44,310 bases of DNA from Aliagarivorans taiwanensis DSM 22990 (GCF_000429505.1 NZ_KE386912.1:65596-109905); one strand, 5' to 3'; shown: positions 23,022 to 32,706, counted from the stretch's first letter. Notes: a model not told the origin generated them from the letters alone. Numbers and translations are program-made.

Positions 23022-24143
23022 ATGAACTTCTCTTTGAATGAATACTTGGACGAACTGCGTCCACTGATTAACGTAGACTGCGGTACCTTCACCGTTGAAG
23101 GCATCGAGGTTATCGCTAACCTGATGGCAGGCAAATACCAAGACCTGGGCTGGGATGTAAAACGCATCGACTGTGGCCCTGCCGGTACCGGCCTTGAAGT
23201 ACGCAACAAGCCTGAAGCTGACCACGTTGACATCATGTTCATCGGTCACATGGACACCGTATTCCCAGTGGGCACCGCCGCTGAGCGTCCAATGAGCGTT
23301 GAAGGCGATCGCGCCTTTGGCCCAGGTGTTGCCGACATGAAATCTGGCCTGCTGAACGTGGTTTACGCCCTGCGCAACCTCGACGCTAGCGTGCTGGACA
23401 AGCTGTCTATCGCCGTGTGCATGAACCCAGATGAAGAAACCGGTTCTGCCCACTCTGCTGAGTGGTTGGCTGGCGTTGCGAAAACTGCCAAGCAAGTACT
23501 AGTCGCAGAAGCGGCTCGCGCTGACGGCTCACTGGTTAAAGCCCGTAAAGGTATGGCGCGCTACCGCATTAGCTTCCACGGTAAAGCAGCTCACGCAGGT
23601 AACGATCCAACCGCAGGTCGCAGCGCAATCACTGAGATGGCGAACTGGGTACTGGCGATCAACGATATGACCGATCTGAGCACCGGTACCACCTTCAACA
23701 CCGGCGTAGTAAAAGGCGGTGAAGGTGCCAACATCGTGGCTGATTTCTGTGAGATCTTTGTTGATGCCCGCTACTGGGACAACGAAGAGTTCAACGGCCG
23801 TGACGCCCTGCTGCGCGCGATGACCGAGAAGCCATTCGTAGACGGTGTGCGCATCGAGCTAGACCGCGAAGCCTACAAGCCGTCAATGGTTCCTTCTGAG
23901 CAAACTGAAGCGCTGATGGAAACCGTAGTAGCTGCTGGTAGCGAAATGGGTCTGGACATCACCTTCCAAGAAGTAGGCGGTGGCTCTGACGCTAACCTGA
24001 CCGCTTCTATGGGTATCCCTACCCTTGACGGCCTTGGCCCAGCAGGCGGCGCTATGCACAGCGCAGACGAGTTCCTGGAGCTGAACACCATCGAAGAGCG
24101 TATCAACCTACTAATGCGCGTTGTGACCAAGCTGGCCGGCTAA
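23022..24143 (+). CDS. M20-family metallopeptidase (glutamate carboxypeptidase-like)
   Basis: The 373-residue protein is a di-zinc M20 peptidase of the CPG2 type. Ligands include H76 and the following D78 in GHMDTVFPVG, D105 in GVADMKSG, E138 (base) and E139 in NPDEETGS, and a late His in GGAMHSADEF. Family members remove C-terminal glutamate from peptides or folates; the real substrate is unknown. There is no signal peptide, so it acts in the cytoplasm, consistent with uptake through YjiH/YjiG. I chose ATG 23022 because GGAG lies 8 bases before it; an in-frame GTG at 23013 overlaps that site. A strong terminator follows at 24172-24197. Confidence 0.93.
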   Translation: MNFSLNEYLDELRPLINVDCGTFTVEGIEVIANLMAGKYQDLGWDVKRIDCGPAGTGLEVRNKPEADHVDIMFIGHMDTVFPVGTAAERPMSVEGDRAFGPGVADMKSGLLNVVYALRNLDASVLDKLSIAVCMNPDEETGSAHSAEWLAGVAKTAKQVLVAEAARADGSLVKARKGMARYRISFHGKAAHAGNDPTAGRSAITEMANWVLAINDMTDLSTGTTFNTGVVKGGEGANIVADFCEIFVDARYWDNEEFNGRDALLRAMTEKPFVDGVRIELDREAYKPSMVPSEQTEALMETVVAAGSEMGLDITFQEVGGGSDANLTASMGIPTLDGLGPAGGAMHSADEFLELNTIEERINLLMRVVTKLAG

Positions 24144-24171
24144 GCGCTGCTAGTTATCGTGTCCTAATGCA

Positions 24172-24197
24172 AAAAGCGGCCCGTGGCCGCTTTTTTT
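24172..24197 (+). terminator. Terminator of the yjiHG-peptidase operon
   Basis: AAAAGCGGCC and GGCCGCTTTT form a 10-bp stem with a CGT loop, followed by more T residues. It stands 29 bases after the M20 peptidase stop. It may also serve the convergent PepSY gene. Confidence 0.9.
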
Positions 24198-24212
24198 ACA
24201 CCTTACGTTCAG

Positions 24213-24542
24213 CTAGTCCACATCTCCTGCAACGCCTTCATGGGAGAGATCGCCAGAGAGCTCTGCTTGCACCTCCGCCAAACTCTCTTGTTCCGCCGCA
24301 ACGATCTTCCCGCTGGCCGCATCTACCTCAACCTCATAGGCGTTGTCGCCGAGTTTGATAAACACATCCCACTGGGTATCCGGTTCGTCAAAGCGAACGC
24401 CCAGCACCTCCACGCCTAGCTCAGCCAATGCCGCTTCCACCGCTTGCTGCTCGGTGACCAGTGCGTGGTCGGCCGCATAGGCAGGGCTGTTGAACACTCC
24501 AAGGGTCAATGCCGCTGCGGTGAGTAGTAAGGGTTTTCTCAT
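24213..24542 (-). CDS. Small secreted PepSY-domain protein
   Basis: The 109-residue precursor has a signal peptide (ending SPAYA near residue 23). A single PepSY-like domain follows (about 28-85), with the typical pattern WDVFIKLGDNAYEVEVDAASGKI. PepSY modules are linked to inhibiting or folding peptidases and to envelope stress or redox partners, but the family gives no fixed reaction. The tail is acidic. A rich AGGAGAGGAG ribosome site precedes ATG 24542. It is convergent with the M20 operon. Confidence 0.85.
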   Translation of the reverse strand: MRKPLLLTAAALTLGVFNSPAYAADHALVTEQQAVEAALAELGVEVLGVRFDEPDTQWDVFIKLGDNAYEVEVDAASGKIVAAEQESLAEVQAELSGDLSHEGVAGDVD

Positions 24543-24704
24543 GGGGTTCTCCTCTCCTGGGTTTGGCCTCTGGTTTTAGCCTCTGGCTTTAGTTGGGGCA
24601 ATCGCGTGAACCAGAAAGTCTAGTTGAGGCTGCCAAATACGCTTAGCGCTTGCGGCCTCAACCCGCCATTGAGTGCTTACCATTGAGCTTTCACCATCAA
24701 GTGC

Positions 24705-26561
24705 TCAATAGTTAAATACCAAACGCGCCATCAGCTCCGGTGCCGACTCTTTAGAGGCAAACCACAGATGGCTTTGATCTGACCAAGCACTGCTGACCGA
24801 CACACACAGCGACAACAGCGATGTGTCTGCTGCGTTTTGTGCCAGCGCAGTGATATCGAACTCCACCCATTGCTCACTGTGATCGGGCCTCACCTCGCTT
24901 ACGCTGCGCCCAGCGCTGCTAACCCCAGGGCGAGTCAGGCTCTGTTCATCCCAATCCGTCGATGCCAGAGAGACCGAGACATCGCGGCTGGCATCTCGGC
25001 CCACTTGCACCACATACAAACGCAGCAACAGTTGGCGCACCGAGGCAAGCTTCTCATTGCTTACATCGAACTTGAGGTAGGCCTCGCGGTTGTAATCGAT
25101 GGCGCCACTTTTCACCATCAGGCTCTCCCCGTCGTAGTTCAGCTCACTGTATTGACCGTTGCGGACAAAGCAGTCTTCCGCCACCAGCACGGTGGACGAG
25201 GGTAAGCCCTCACCGAGGAAGCCGAGATAACGACTCGGGAAGGGGTTATCGTTGTCCGGGTGCAGCGACGGAAACAGCAGGTCGATACTGGTCTCAGAGA
25301 GCCCCAACCAGCGACAAAGCGTGGCTGCCATCTGCTCGCTAGAATGCGCTGGGATAAACTTGTTATCACGGGCATCCACCCCATCGCGGACAAACTCGGG
25401 GTAGCGGCCAAAGGCCTTGCCGGGTCGATTGAGCGGCCCGCCCCACACCAGCTGGTTACCACCCCAGCCATGGTCGGTGCCGAGGTTGCCGTTGTTTTGG
25501 ATGGTGCGGCCAAACTCGGACAGGGTAAAACTGACCACCTGCTGCTCTAAACCGGCTTGCGCCAGGCTATCGTAGAAAGCGGCCAGCGCGTCATCGATGC
25601 GCGCCAGTCGCTCCTCATGACCGGGGCGCTGGTCGCTATGGGTATCGAAGCCGCCCATCTTGACGCAAAATACTTGCCGCTGATGGCCCAGCGCGGTGGC
25701 CGCATCCACCATCCGCTTGACCGTGCGCATCTGCCGTCCAATATCAGTATCGGGAATCGATTCATCCTCGGGGAAGGCGGCAAACAGCGCATCCAGCTCA
25801 GACTGAAAATCGACAATCTCTTGGACCACCGACAAATACTCATGGTAGAACGCCGAGCCCCACGGCTTATCCAGCATCTGTTGGATATTGTCTTTGATGG
25901 TGTTCGACTGGCTGCTCGCCTCTATCGCGCCAACCTCGCCATCGCTTAGCTCTAATGGCGCCACTCGCTGGCCCTGCAAGATCACATCGTTGCGCACCGC
26001 TAAGCTGTTCGATAGCACTGGCTGATCTATGCCATTGAGCAGGTCCAAAGCCATCCCCAGCCAGCCAAAATCATGATAGCCGCTGCCATTCCAGCTTCGT
26101 TGCCAGACATCTTGCTGGCTGTTATGCGCCCCCAGGCCGGGCGGCCGGAGTACTGAATCAAAGTTGTCTTTATCGGTGGGCTCAATCAGTGTGCCCACGT
26201 TAAGTAGCGCGGTGGCCCGCCCCTGGGCAATCATTTGCGCCAGCTTAGGCATGGCTGAGGTCAGACGGACGAGTTGGCCCAGCTCATCGGTAAATCCGGG
26301 GATGTCGAGGATCTCAGAGGCGGTGAGATGCACATTGGGCCGCTCCATCACGTAGTTATCGTAGTTCGGCCCCTCAGCGGGTAGCAGCATATTGAACGAA
26401 TCACTGCCGCCGGGGAGAAACACACACACCAAGGCCTTGTAATCATCGCCCTCTGCAGCCAACGCACCGGCAGGCAAGGTGAGTGCAAACGGCGCCATGG
26501 AGTAACCAGACAGGGCAGCGGCCCCTTTTAGAAAGCTGCGACGAGAAATATCCATAGCCAT
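24705..26561 (-). CDS. DUF1501 protein with Tat signal and C-terminal DNRLRE-like domain
   Basis: The 618-residue protein starts with a twin-arginine signal, SRRSFLKGAAAL, so it is exported folded. Residues about 38-430 form the DUF1501 domain (sulfatase/alkaline phosphatase-like fold), with MGGFDTHSDQ and SEFGRTIQNN...GTDHGWGG as likely metal-site motifs. About residues 470-618 resemble a DNRLRE beta-sandwich, normally found on secreted polysaccharide-active proteins. The start ATG 26561 shares its A with the TGA stop of the DUF1800 frame, so the two are translationally coupled. The pair is a common two-gene unit whose biochemical role is not known; the extra sandwich domain suggests action on a surface or extracellular polymer. 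Confidence 0.88.
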   Translation of the reverse strand: MAMDISRRSFLKGAAALSGYSMAPFALTLPAGALAAEGDDYKALVCVFLPGGSDSFNMLLPAEGPNYDNYVMERPNVHLTASEILDIPGFTDELGQLVRLTSAMPKLAQMIAQGRATALLNVGTLIEPTDKDNFDSVLRPPGLGAHNSQQDVWQRSWNGSGYHDFGWLGMALDLLNGIDQPVLSNSLAVRNDVILQGQRVAPLELSDGEVGAIEASSQSNTIKDNIQQMLDKPWGSAFYHEYLSVVQEIVDFQSELDALFAAFPEDESIPDTDIGRQMRTVKRMVDAATALGHQRQVFCVKMGGFDTHSDQRPGHEERLARIDDALAAFYDSLAQAGLEQQVVSFTLSEFGRTIQNNGNLGTDHGWGGNQLVWGGPLNRPGKAFGRYPEFVRDGVDARDNKFIPAHSSEQMAATLCRWLGLSETSIDLLFPSLHPDNDNPFPSRYLGFLGEGLPSSTVLVAEDCFVRNGQYSELNYDGESLMVKSGAIDYNREAYLKFDVSNEKLASVRQLLLRLYVVQVGRDASRDVSVSLASTDWDEQSLTRPGVSSAGRSVSEVRPDHSEQWVEFDITALAQNAADTSLLSLCVSVSSAWSDQSHLWFASKESAPELMARLVFNY

Positions 26562-28064
26562 CACTCCATCACCATAAATTCGGGCGAGAAAACGGTAAAA
26601 AAGATGATCTTCCAGACCGCGTCTTGTCGCCGATTCACCGAGTGAGCCTCGCAGATTGCCTGCAGCCGCTCGGTGAGCTGGCTACTCATCTCTCCATTTA
26701 AAAAGGTTGCCGCTAGCAGCCGGAAGGCATCCGCTAAGCGCCACTCTTCAATGGCGTTTTCCAGTTCCAACGGCGCAATGTATAGCTCGGTTTTGCTGTT
26801 GCTCTTGTTGCGGTCTTGGCCATAGGTTCGGGCCAGTTTGTAGAACACATTGGACAGCTTGATGCTCTGCGACCAGTTAACAATCTTAAACTCTGGGGCC
26901 GCCAGGCCGTTATCCGCCAACTCCCCTTGCGGGCTGTCGTCGGGTTGGTAGAAGTTAAACACCGAGTCGGCACCCAGCGGGTACTGCTGGCAGCTCTCGG
27001 CGTAATTCATGCTGTTATAGACGATATCGCCACCGCCTTTGGGAAAGGCCGCTAAGGCACGATATACGTAGCACAGCGCCAGAATTGGCTCGCGCAGCTT
27101 GGCCACATGCAGATCATGCTCAAGCAAGGTCTCGGGATCGGTCAAAATCGCTCTGACGACTGCTTCCAAGTCCCCACGAGTGTTGGTGAACACCTCGGCA
27201 ACCCGCTGCACATAGGCCGGGCGCGGATTGGAGCTAACCAAACGCTGGATCAGTAAGCGGCTAATGTTCGGCGCGGTATTGGGGTGGTCGAGCAGGATCT
27301 CCAACACAACATCCAGCTCCTCATCGGCCCCCAAGTTCGCCGATACCGTCTTGCCAAGCACCAGCTTCTCCCCCATATCGTGCCAGGCATCATGGGCAAC
27401 CATCGGTGCGGTCATGCTGTCGCCATCGGCGAACCAGCCGGTAAAGGTGCGCGACAGCGCTTCTATGTCGTTGTCATCGTAGCTGGGGATGGGGTTACCA
27501 TTGCCGTCCAACTGTTGGCTGCCATCGGGGTTGAGGCGATACAAGCCGATACTGAACAGCTGCATCACTTCCCGGGCTTTGGTCCGGGTCGACGCCACTG
27601 GCCTGCTTCGACAGGTTGCCAACAAAGGTAAGGTAGTGGCCCATCACCGGTGAGCGGCTCACATGGTAGAGCAAGCTTTTGTAATCGCTAAAGGCGTGCT
27701 CTGAGAGCAAATCGTAATAATGCGCCAAAGCTAAAGGGTGGGCCGCCAGGTTGGCATCTTTATCACTCACCACCAGAATCTGACTGAGCGCAAAGGCCAC
27801 CCGCTGACGCAGCTGCGCACTGCCCCACAGGGCGATATCGAACCAGGCGCACACCCGCATATCTTGACTTGCCTGGGCCTCGCCACGCTGCTGCTGTTGG
27901 TATTGAGTGCGTTCGACATGGCGCTGGTAGTCAATATTGACCTGCTCAGAAATCCACGCCTGTCGGTCGTCCAGGCTGAGCAAGTCTTCCAGTTCTTGCG
28001 GCTTCACCCCCATGGTGGCCATATCGAGAAATCGGGCTGCCTGCCGAGTGGTTAGTCCTTCCAT
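26561..28064 (-). pseudogene. DUF1800 protein, reading frame broken by one frameshift
   Basis: The segment carries two overlapping minus-strand frames that together make one DUF1800 protein of about 500 residues. The first (27495-28064, start ATG with GAGAGGA upstream) covers the N-terminal part through SPVMGHYLTFVGN. The second (up to 27625) resumes with AREVMQLFSIGLY and continues through TFTGWF, LVLGKTV and HPNTAPNISRLLIQRL to the normal end. Homology passes from the first frame to the next (+1) between about 27577 and 27594, so one extra base or two missing bases there breaks the gene. The C-rich context (GACCCGGACC) could reflect a real mutation, a sequencing error, or less likely programmed shifting. 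It is translationally coupled to DUF1501. Confidence 0.85.
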
Positions 28065-28271
28065 AAGATCCTCTCTAGTTATGACGGTTACATCCTTGAA
28101 CGTCAGAGACCTTTAATACGCGGTTGTCGAACAAAATTCGACCCCGAAAGATAATCGACGCCTTGCTAACTATAGAAAGGGCATACCTGATAAAGATGAT
28201 TTATCGGTTAAGAATTCGCTGGTATTGACAATATTATTGATACATTTCTCATTTCAGACCCCGTAACCGCA

Positions 28272-29174
28272 TCAAACACTGCCGCTCAGTTGCTGTTTTA
28301 GCCACTCACTTAGACGGGCCAACGTCGAGTTACTGCGCCGATATTTAGGTACCAACAGGTAGTAGCCATAGCCACTGGCAAAGGACAGCTCCAGCGGATT
28401 GATCAGCTCGCCACTCTCCAAACACTCCTTCACCAAAAAGCGCGGTAGCAACCCCAAACCCTGCTGTTTGCGGATCGCTTCTAAGGAGAGAAAGAAATGC
28501 TCAAAGCCATTGCCATAGCGCGGCGGGTGCGGCAGGCTCTCGCCGCTAAAATAGGTGGCCCAGAACTGCATCCACAACTGCGGCCGGGTGATATGCCGCA
28601 GCAGCGGAAACTCGAAGATATCGCTGACCTGCTGCAAACGGTTGTGGCTGACTAACGCCGGGTGGGCCACCAGCACTAGCTCTTCCTCGCACAACAGCTC
28701 GGCGTTTTGGTAGTGCTTGGCCATGGGTAGGCAGCGGATCGCCGCATCGGCCTCGCTGTCTTCAAAGGAGAACGGGCCATCGCCCATCTTCAGGTTGATG
28801 TCCAAGGCAGGAAAGCTGGCCTTGAGCGCGTTCAAGCGCGGGATCAGCCACAGCGAACTTAACGAGGGGATGGCATCGATGTTCAGCAGTTGTCGGCTCC
28901 CCGCCTCTTGGATCAGCCCGGCGCTGGCATCCTCAATCAGCCGCATCGCCTGTGAGATATTGGGCAGGTAGCTGTGGCCGGCTTCGGTTAGCGCCAAGCC
29001 CTTACTCTTGCGCTCAAACAAGCGCTGCTCAAGAAAGCTCTCCAGTACGGCGATCTGCTTACTCACCGCGCCCTGAGTAACATGCAGCTCTTGCGCAGCC
29101 TTGGAAAAACTCTGGTGACGCGCCGCTGCTTCAAATACCCGGAGTGCATTTAGAGGAGGAACCTTGGACTTCAT
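28272..29174 (-). CDS. LysR-family regulator (GcvA-like)
   Basis: The 300-residue protein opens with VPPLNALRVFEAAARHQSFSKAA, the typical GcvA/AmpR subgroup helix-turn-helix start. An effector domain follows (about 95-295). I chose ATG 29174, which fits the usual family N-terminus; an open frame extending to 29240 would add 22 atypical residues. It is divergent from the aminotransferase gene with only about 106 bases between them, so it is the best candidate to regulate the aminotransferase-BKACE-TRAP cluster. Confidence 0.9.
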   Translation of the reverse strand: MKSKVPPLNALRVFEAAARHQSFSKAAQELHVTQGAVSKQIAVLESFLEQRLFERKSKGLALTEAGHSYLPNISQAMRLIEDASAGLIQEAGSRQLLNIDAIPSLSSLWLIPRLNALKASFPALDINLKMGDGPFSFEDSEADAAIRCLPMAKHYQNAELLCEEELVLVAHPALVSHNRLQQVSDIFEFPLLRHITRPQLWMQFWATYFSGESLPHPPRYGNGFEHFFLSLEAIRKQQGLGLLPRFLVKECLESGELINPLELSFASGYGYYLLVPKYRRSNSTLARLSEWLKQQLSGSV

Positions 29175-29280
29175 CGACTCTATCCATGAGCAAAAGGAAT
29201 ACCACTGAGAATAAATCACTTGTTCCCAGCGCTCAAGCAACGGTAAAACAAAGCCTTAACGCGTAACGGAGCTAATAGCG

Positions 29281-30627
29281 ATGAGTCATGTATTCCAACG
29301 ACACTGCCACCACGCCCTGCCGATTGCCAGCCAAGGCGATGGCATCTATCTGATTGACTCACAAGGTAAGCGCTACTTAGACGCCTGCGGCGGCGCAGCG
29401 GTATCCAGCCTCGGCCATAGCCATCCGGCGATCCGCGAAGCACTGCATAAGCAGATAGACCAACTGGCCTTTGCCCATACCGGCTTTTTCAGCAACCACC
29501 CCGCCGAAGCGCTGGCGGAGTTTCTGGCCGACAAAGCGCCTGGCCAACTTGAGTATTGCTACTTTGTCAGCGGCGGCTCTGAGGCGATGGAAAGCGCGCT
29601 AAAGCTGGCCCGACAATACTTTGTGGAACGTGGCGAGACCCAACGCAAACGCTTTATCGCCCGTCGCCAGAGCTACCACGGCAACACCTTGGGCGCTTTG
29701 GCCGTTGGTGGCAACCAGTGGCGACGCGCCCCGTTCTCACCGCTGCTGATGGAAGCTGAACATATCGCCCCCTGTTATGCCTATCGCGACAAGCTCCCCG
29801 ATGAGAGCGATAGCCAGTACGGTAAACGGGTGGCCAATGAGCTAGAGCAACGCCTACTGGAAGTCGGCCCGGAGAGCGTGATTGCCTTTGTAGCCGAGCC
29901 CGTGGTGGGTGCGACCGCCGGTGCCCTGCCGGCGGTTGAGGGCTATTTTAAGCGGGTGCGCGAGATCTGCGATCACTACGGCATCTTGCTGATCCTCGAT
30001 GAGGTGATGTGTGGCATGGGCCGCTGCGGTGAGTGGTTTACCCACGCCGCAGAGGGCATCGAAGCCGATATTGTCGCGGTAGCCAAAGGCTTAGGGGCGG
30101 GCTATCAGCCGGTGGGTGCAACCATTGTTAGCCGCGATATCTACCACACCGTAGCCAGTGGCACGGGCTACTTCCAGCACGGCCATACTTATCTGGCCCA
30201 TGCCTGTGCCATGCAAGCCTCGCTGTCGGTGATGCAAACCATTGAGCAGCAGAACCTGCTGGGGGCGGTGAAACAGCAAGGTGAGTATCTGCAGCAGCAA
30301 CTGCGCAAGACCTTTAGCGGCCACCCCCACGTGGGCGATATTCGCGGGCGCGGGCTGTTTTGGGGCCTAGAGCTGGTAGCTGATCGGGCCAGTAAAACCC
30401 CCTTCCCTGCAAGCAACGGATTGGACAAAAAGATCAAGGCAAGCGCCTTTGCCAAAGGGCTGATGTGTTACCCCAACGCTGGCACCATCGATGGTCAAAA
30501 CGGCCACCATATCCTGCTGGCACCACCGTTTATTATCGAGCAGGCACAAATCGACACGGTAGTGGCCACCTTAAGCGAGTGCATTGACCAGCAAACCCGT
30601 ATGGCAGCCGCCGAGAAGGTGGCCTGA
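29281..30627 (+). CDS. Class III pyridoxal-phosphate aminotransferase
   Basis: The 448-residue enzyme is a class III (omega) aminotransferase. Key residues are SGGSEAMESALKLA (about 98-110) for phosphate binding, D240 in LILDEVMCGMGRCG, and K269 in VAKGLGAGYQPVGA, which forms the Schiff base with PLP. It moves the amino group of a terminal or beta-amino acid to an oxo-acid. The next gene starts inside its stop codon (TGATG). Because that gene is a beta-keto acid cleavage enzyme, a beta-amino acid substrate is attractive but unproven. The ribosome site (GGAG) is about 11 bases before ATG 29281. Confidence 0.93.
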   Translation: MSHVFQRHCHHALPIASQGDGIYLIDSQGKRYLDACGGAAVSSLGHSHPAIREALHKQIDQLAFAHTGFFSNHPAEALAEFLADKAPGQLEYCYFVSGGSEAMESALKLARQYFVERGETQRKRFIARRQSYHGNTLGALAVGGNQWRRAPFSPLLMEAEHIAPCYAYRDKLPDESDSQYGKRVANELEQRLLEVGPESVIAFVAEPVVGATAGALPAVEGYFKRVREICDHYGILLILDEVMCGMGRCGEWFTHAAEGIEADIVAVAKGLGAGYQPVGATIVSRDIYHTVASGTGYFQHGHTYLAHACAMQASLSVMQTIEQQNLLGAVKQQGEYLQQQLRKTFSGHPHVGDIRGRGLFWGLELVADRASKTPFPASNGLDKKIKASAFAKGLMCYPNAGTIDGQNGHHILLAPPFIIEQAQIDTVVATLSECIDQQTRMAAAEKVA

Positions 30628-31454
30628 TGAACCAGCCAATTGCGATTATCGTCGCCCCCAATGGCGCGCGGCTCGACAAACAGACTCAACCCGCGGTACC
30701 CATCAGCCCACAGGAAATCGCCAATGAGGTGCAAGCTTGTACAGCAGCAGGCGCTGCAATGGTGCATCTACATGCCCGCGACAGCGTCGGACTACACAGT
30801 CTGGAGGTTGTCGACAATCAGCACGTGATTGAGGCGGTCAGGCAGCAAGATGGTGAGGTTATCATCCAACTGACCACTGAAGCGGTCGGCCGTTATCAGC
30901 CTGAGCAGCAGCGCCATCTTATTGAGACCCTCAAACCCGAGGCCGCCTCAGTGGCGCTGCGCGAGCTGATGCCCGATGCTAGCTATCAAGATAGCTTCGG
31001 CCAGTTCTGCACGTGGGCCTTGCAGCAGCGGATCTTCTTGCAGTTCATCCTCTACAGCGAGCAGGATATCCAGCACTATCTGGCCTTGCGTAGCGATGGC
31101 ACCATTCCTGCAAACGGTCATCACCTTTTATTGGTACTGGGCCGCAGCAAAGAGGGCCTACAGCCTCAACCGCAGCAGCTAGAGCAGATTCAGCCTTGGA
31201 TTAAGCAGTTTGGCGACATCCGCTGGGCGGTATGTGCCTTTGGCCTACAAGAACTGCCATGCTTGCTGGCCGCCGCCAAACTGGGCGGCGATGTGCGCAT
31301 CGGCTTTGAAAACAACATCTATCAGCAAGACGGTGAGTTAGCGCTTTCTAACGCCAGCCAGATAGTAACGCTGCAGGATCAGCTGGCAAAGGCAGATATC
31401 GCAGTCCTTACCAACTGTCAAATGCGAGAGCTAATTGCTTGTTCTTGGTCATAA
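30627..31454 (+). CDS. Beta-keto acid cleavage enzyme (BKACE/DUF849)
   Basis: The 275-residue protein is a BKACE, a zinc enzyme family that condenses a beta-keto acid with acetyl-CoA to give acetoacetate and a CoA ester (Kce is the founding member). The likely zinc ligands are H47 and H49 in MVHLHARD and E228 in VRIGFENN, close to the Kce positions. Substrate specificity varies widely in the family. Translation is coupled to the aminotransferase (one-base overlap). It is about 20 residues shorter than many members, with no visible break. The BKACE product would need a CoA transferase or thiolase encoded elsewhere. Confidence 0.9.
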   Translation: MNQPIAIIVAPNGARLDKQTQPAVPISPQEIANEVQACTAAGAAMVHLHARDSVGLHSLEVVDNQHVIEAVRQQDGEVIIQLTTEAVGRYQPEQQRHLIETLKPEAASVALRELMPDASYQDSFGQFCTWALQQRIFLQFILYSEQDIQHYLALRSDGTIPANGHHLLLVLGRSKEGLQPQPQQLEQIQPWIKQFGDIRWAVCAFGLQELPCLLAAAKLGGDVRIGFENNIYQQDGELALSNASQIVTLQDQLAKADIAVLTNCQMRELIACSWS

Positions 31455-31474
31455 AAATAGGATTGATCACAGAC

Positions 31475-31504
31475 TTGACCATGAAAATATGCAGCAAATA
31501 TCGT
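31475..31504 (+). promoter_or_regulatory. Possible promoter before the TAXI binding-protein gene
   Basis: In the 186-base gap after the BKACE gene, TTGACC (31475-31480) and TATCGT (31499-31504) are 18 bases apart. A second perfect -35 TTGACA lies at 31560-31565 but without a good -10. The transporter genes may thus have their own promoter besides read-through from the enzyme genes. Confidence 0.35.
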
Positions 31505-31640
31505 ACAAAGTAGGCTGGCAAACTATTCTTGAATACTATGGCGGTCAATTAGCCTTTAATTGACATATCCATTAGTAGTAAATGGCATTGCCGGGTCACT
31601 ATTTTCTGTGACTTACTAGGAGTAAAATAAGGGATTAATT

Positions 31641-32615
31641 ATGCGAACATTAAAGAGTTACGTCACTGCAGCAAGTCTTGGCGCCCTATTCAGTTTGGGT
31701 GTTGCAGCTCCATCGCAAGCTAATGATTTCATTACCATCGGTACCGGCGGTGTTACCGGTGTCTATTACCCGACTGGCGGCGCAATCTGTCGCTTGGTGA
31801 ACAAAGACCGCAAAGAGCACGGCATCCGCTGTTCAGTAGAAAGTACTGGTGGCTCGGTTTACAACATTAATACCATTCGCGCTGGCGAGCTGGACATGGC
31901 GGTAGCCCAATCTGACTGGCAGTACCATGCCTACAACGGCACCAGCAAGTTTGCTGATGCGGGCGCTTTTAAAGAGCTGCGTTCAGTTTTCTCTATCCAC
32001 CCAGAACCCTTCACCGTGGTTGCCCGTGCCGACTCTGGCATCAAAACCTTCGACGACCTGAAAGGTAAGCGCGTTAACATCGGTAACCCTGGCTCTGGTC
32101 AGCGCGGTACCATCGAAGTATTGATGGCAGCCAAAGGCTGGACCAACGACGACTTCGCCCTGGCCTCTGAGCTGAAAGCGGCCGAGCAAGCCAAAGCGCT
32201 GTGTGATAACAAGATCGACGCGATGGTATACGTAGTAGGTCACCCAAGTGGCGCCATCAAAGAAGCCACCACCTCGTGTGATAGCGTGATCGTAGAAGTA
32301 TCAGGCCCAGAAGTAGACAAGCTGGTTGGCGAGAATGACTTCTACCGTAAAGTAGCAGTACCTGGCGGTATGTACCGTGGCAGTGATGAAGATGTGATGA
32401 CCTACGGTGTGGGTGCGACCTTCGTTTCCTCGACTGCTGTTGATGACGAGCTGATCTACCAAGTTGTTAAAGCAGTATTCGAAAACTTCGATTCATTCAA
32501 AAAGCTACACCCAGCCTTTGCCCATCTGAAAAAAGAAGAGATGGTTAAAGACTCGCTAAGTGCTCCTCTGCACCCCGGCGCACTGAAATACTACAAAGAA
32601 GCAGGATTGCTTTAA
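31641..32615 (+). CDS. TAXI-family TRAP transporter solute-binding protein
   Basis: The 324-residue precursor has a signal peptide ending APSQA (about residue 27). The mature part has the TAXI pattern [25 protein letters not shown] at its start and later [19 protein letters not shown] proteins bind glutamate, other dicarboxylates or related organic anions in the periplasm and deliver them to a fused 4TM/12TM permease, encoded next. AAGGGA lies before ATG 31641. Two strong hairpins after the stop may protect this mRNA end, giving excess binding protein over permease. Codon use suggests high expression. Confidence 0.94.
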   Translation: MRTLKSYVTAASLGALFSLGVAAPSQANDFITIGTGGVTGVYYPTGGAICRLVNKDRKEHGIRCSVESTGGSVYNINTIRAGELDMAVAQSDWQYHAYNGTSKFADAGAFKELRSVFSIHPEPFTVVARADSGIKTFDDLKGKRVNIGNPGSGQRGTIEVLMAAKGWTNDDFALASELKAAEQAKALCDNKIDAMVYVVGHPSGAIKEATTSCDSVIVEVSGPEVDKLVGENDFYRKVAVPGGMYRGSDEDVMTYGVGATFVSSTAVDDELIYQVVKAVFENFDSFKKLHPAFAHLKKEEMVKDSLSAPLHPGALKYYKEAGLL

Positions 32616-32628
32616 TCCTCTTGCACCA

Positions 32629-32676
32629 CACGGCGGCTAGCCCGCCGTGCCTCTTAGGGCCTGATCTTCAGGCCCT
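32629..32676 (+). other. Two consecutive strong hairpins between binding protein and permease
   Basis: Hairpin 1 pairs CACGGCGG (32629-32636) with CCGCCGTG (32642-32649). Hairpin 2 pairs AGGGCCTGA (32656-32664) with TCAGGCCCT (32668-32676). Neither is followed by a strong T run, so they look like mRNA-stabilising or attenuating structures inside the operon rather than a full stop. Confidence 0.65.
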
Positions 32677-32706
32677 TCCACTTATTTAAGCTAGCGGGAT
32701 CGACTG

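Noticed and set aside
26561-28064. Two separate DUF1800 genes
   Set aside because: The two frames cover successive, non-overlapping parts of one domain, so they are one broken gene.
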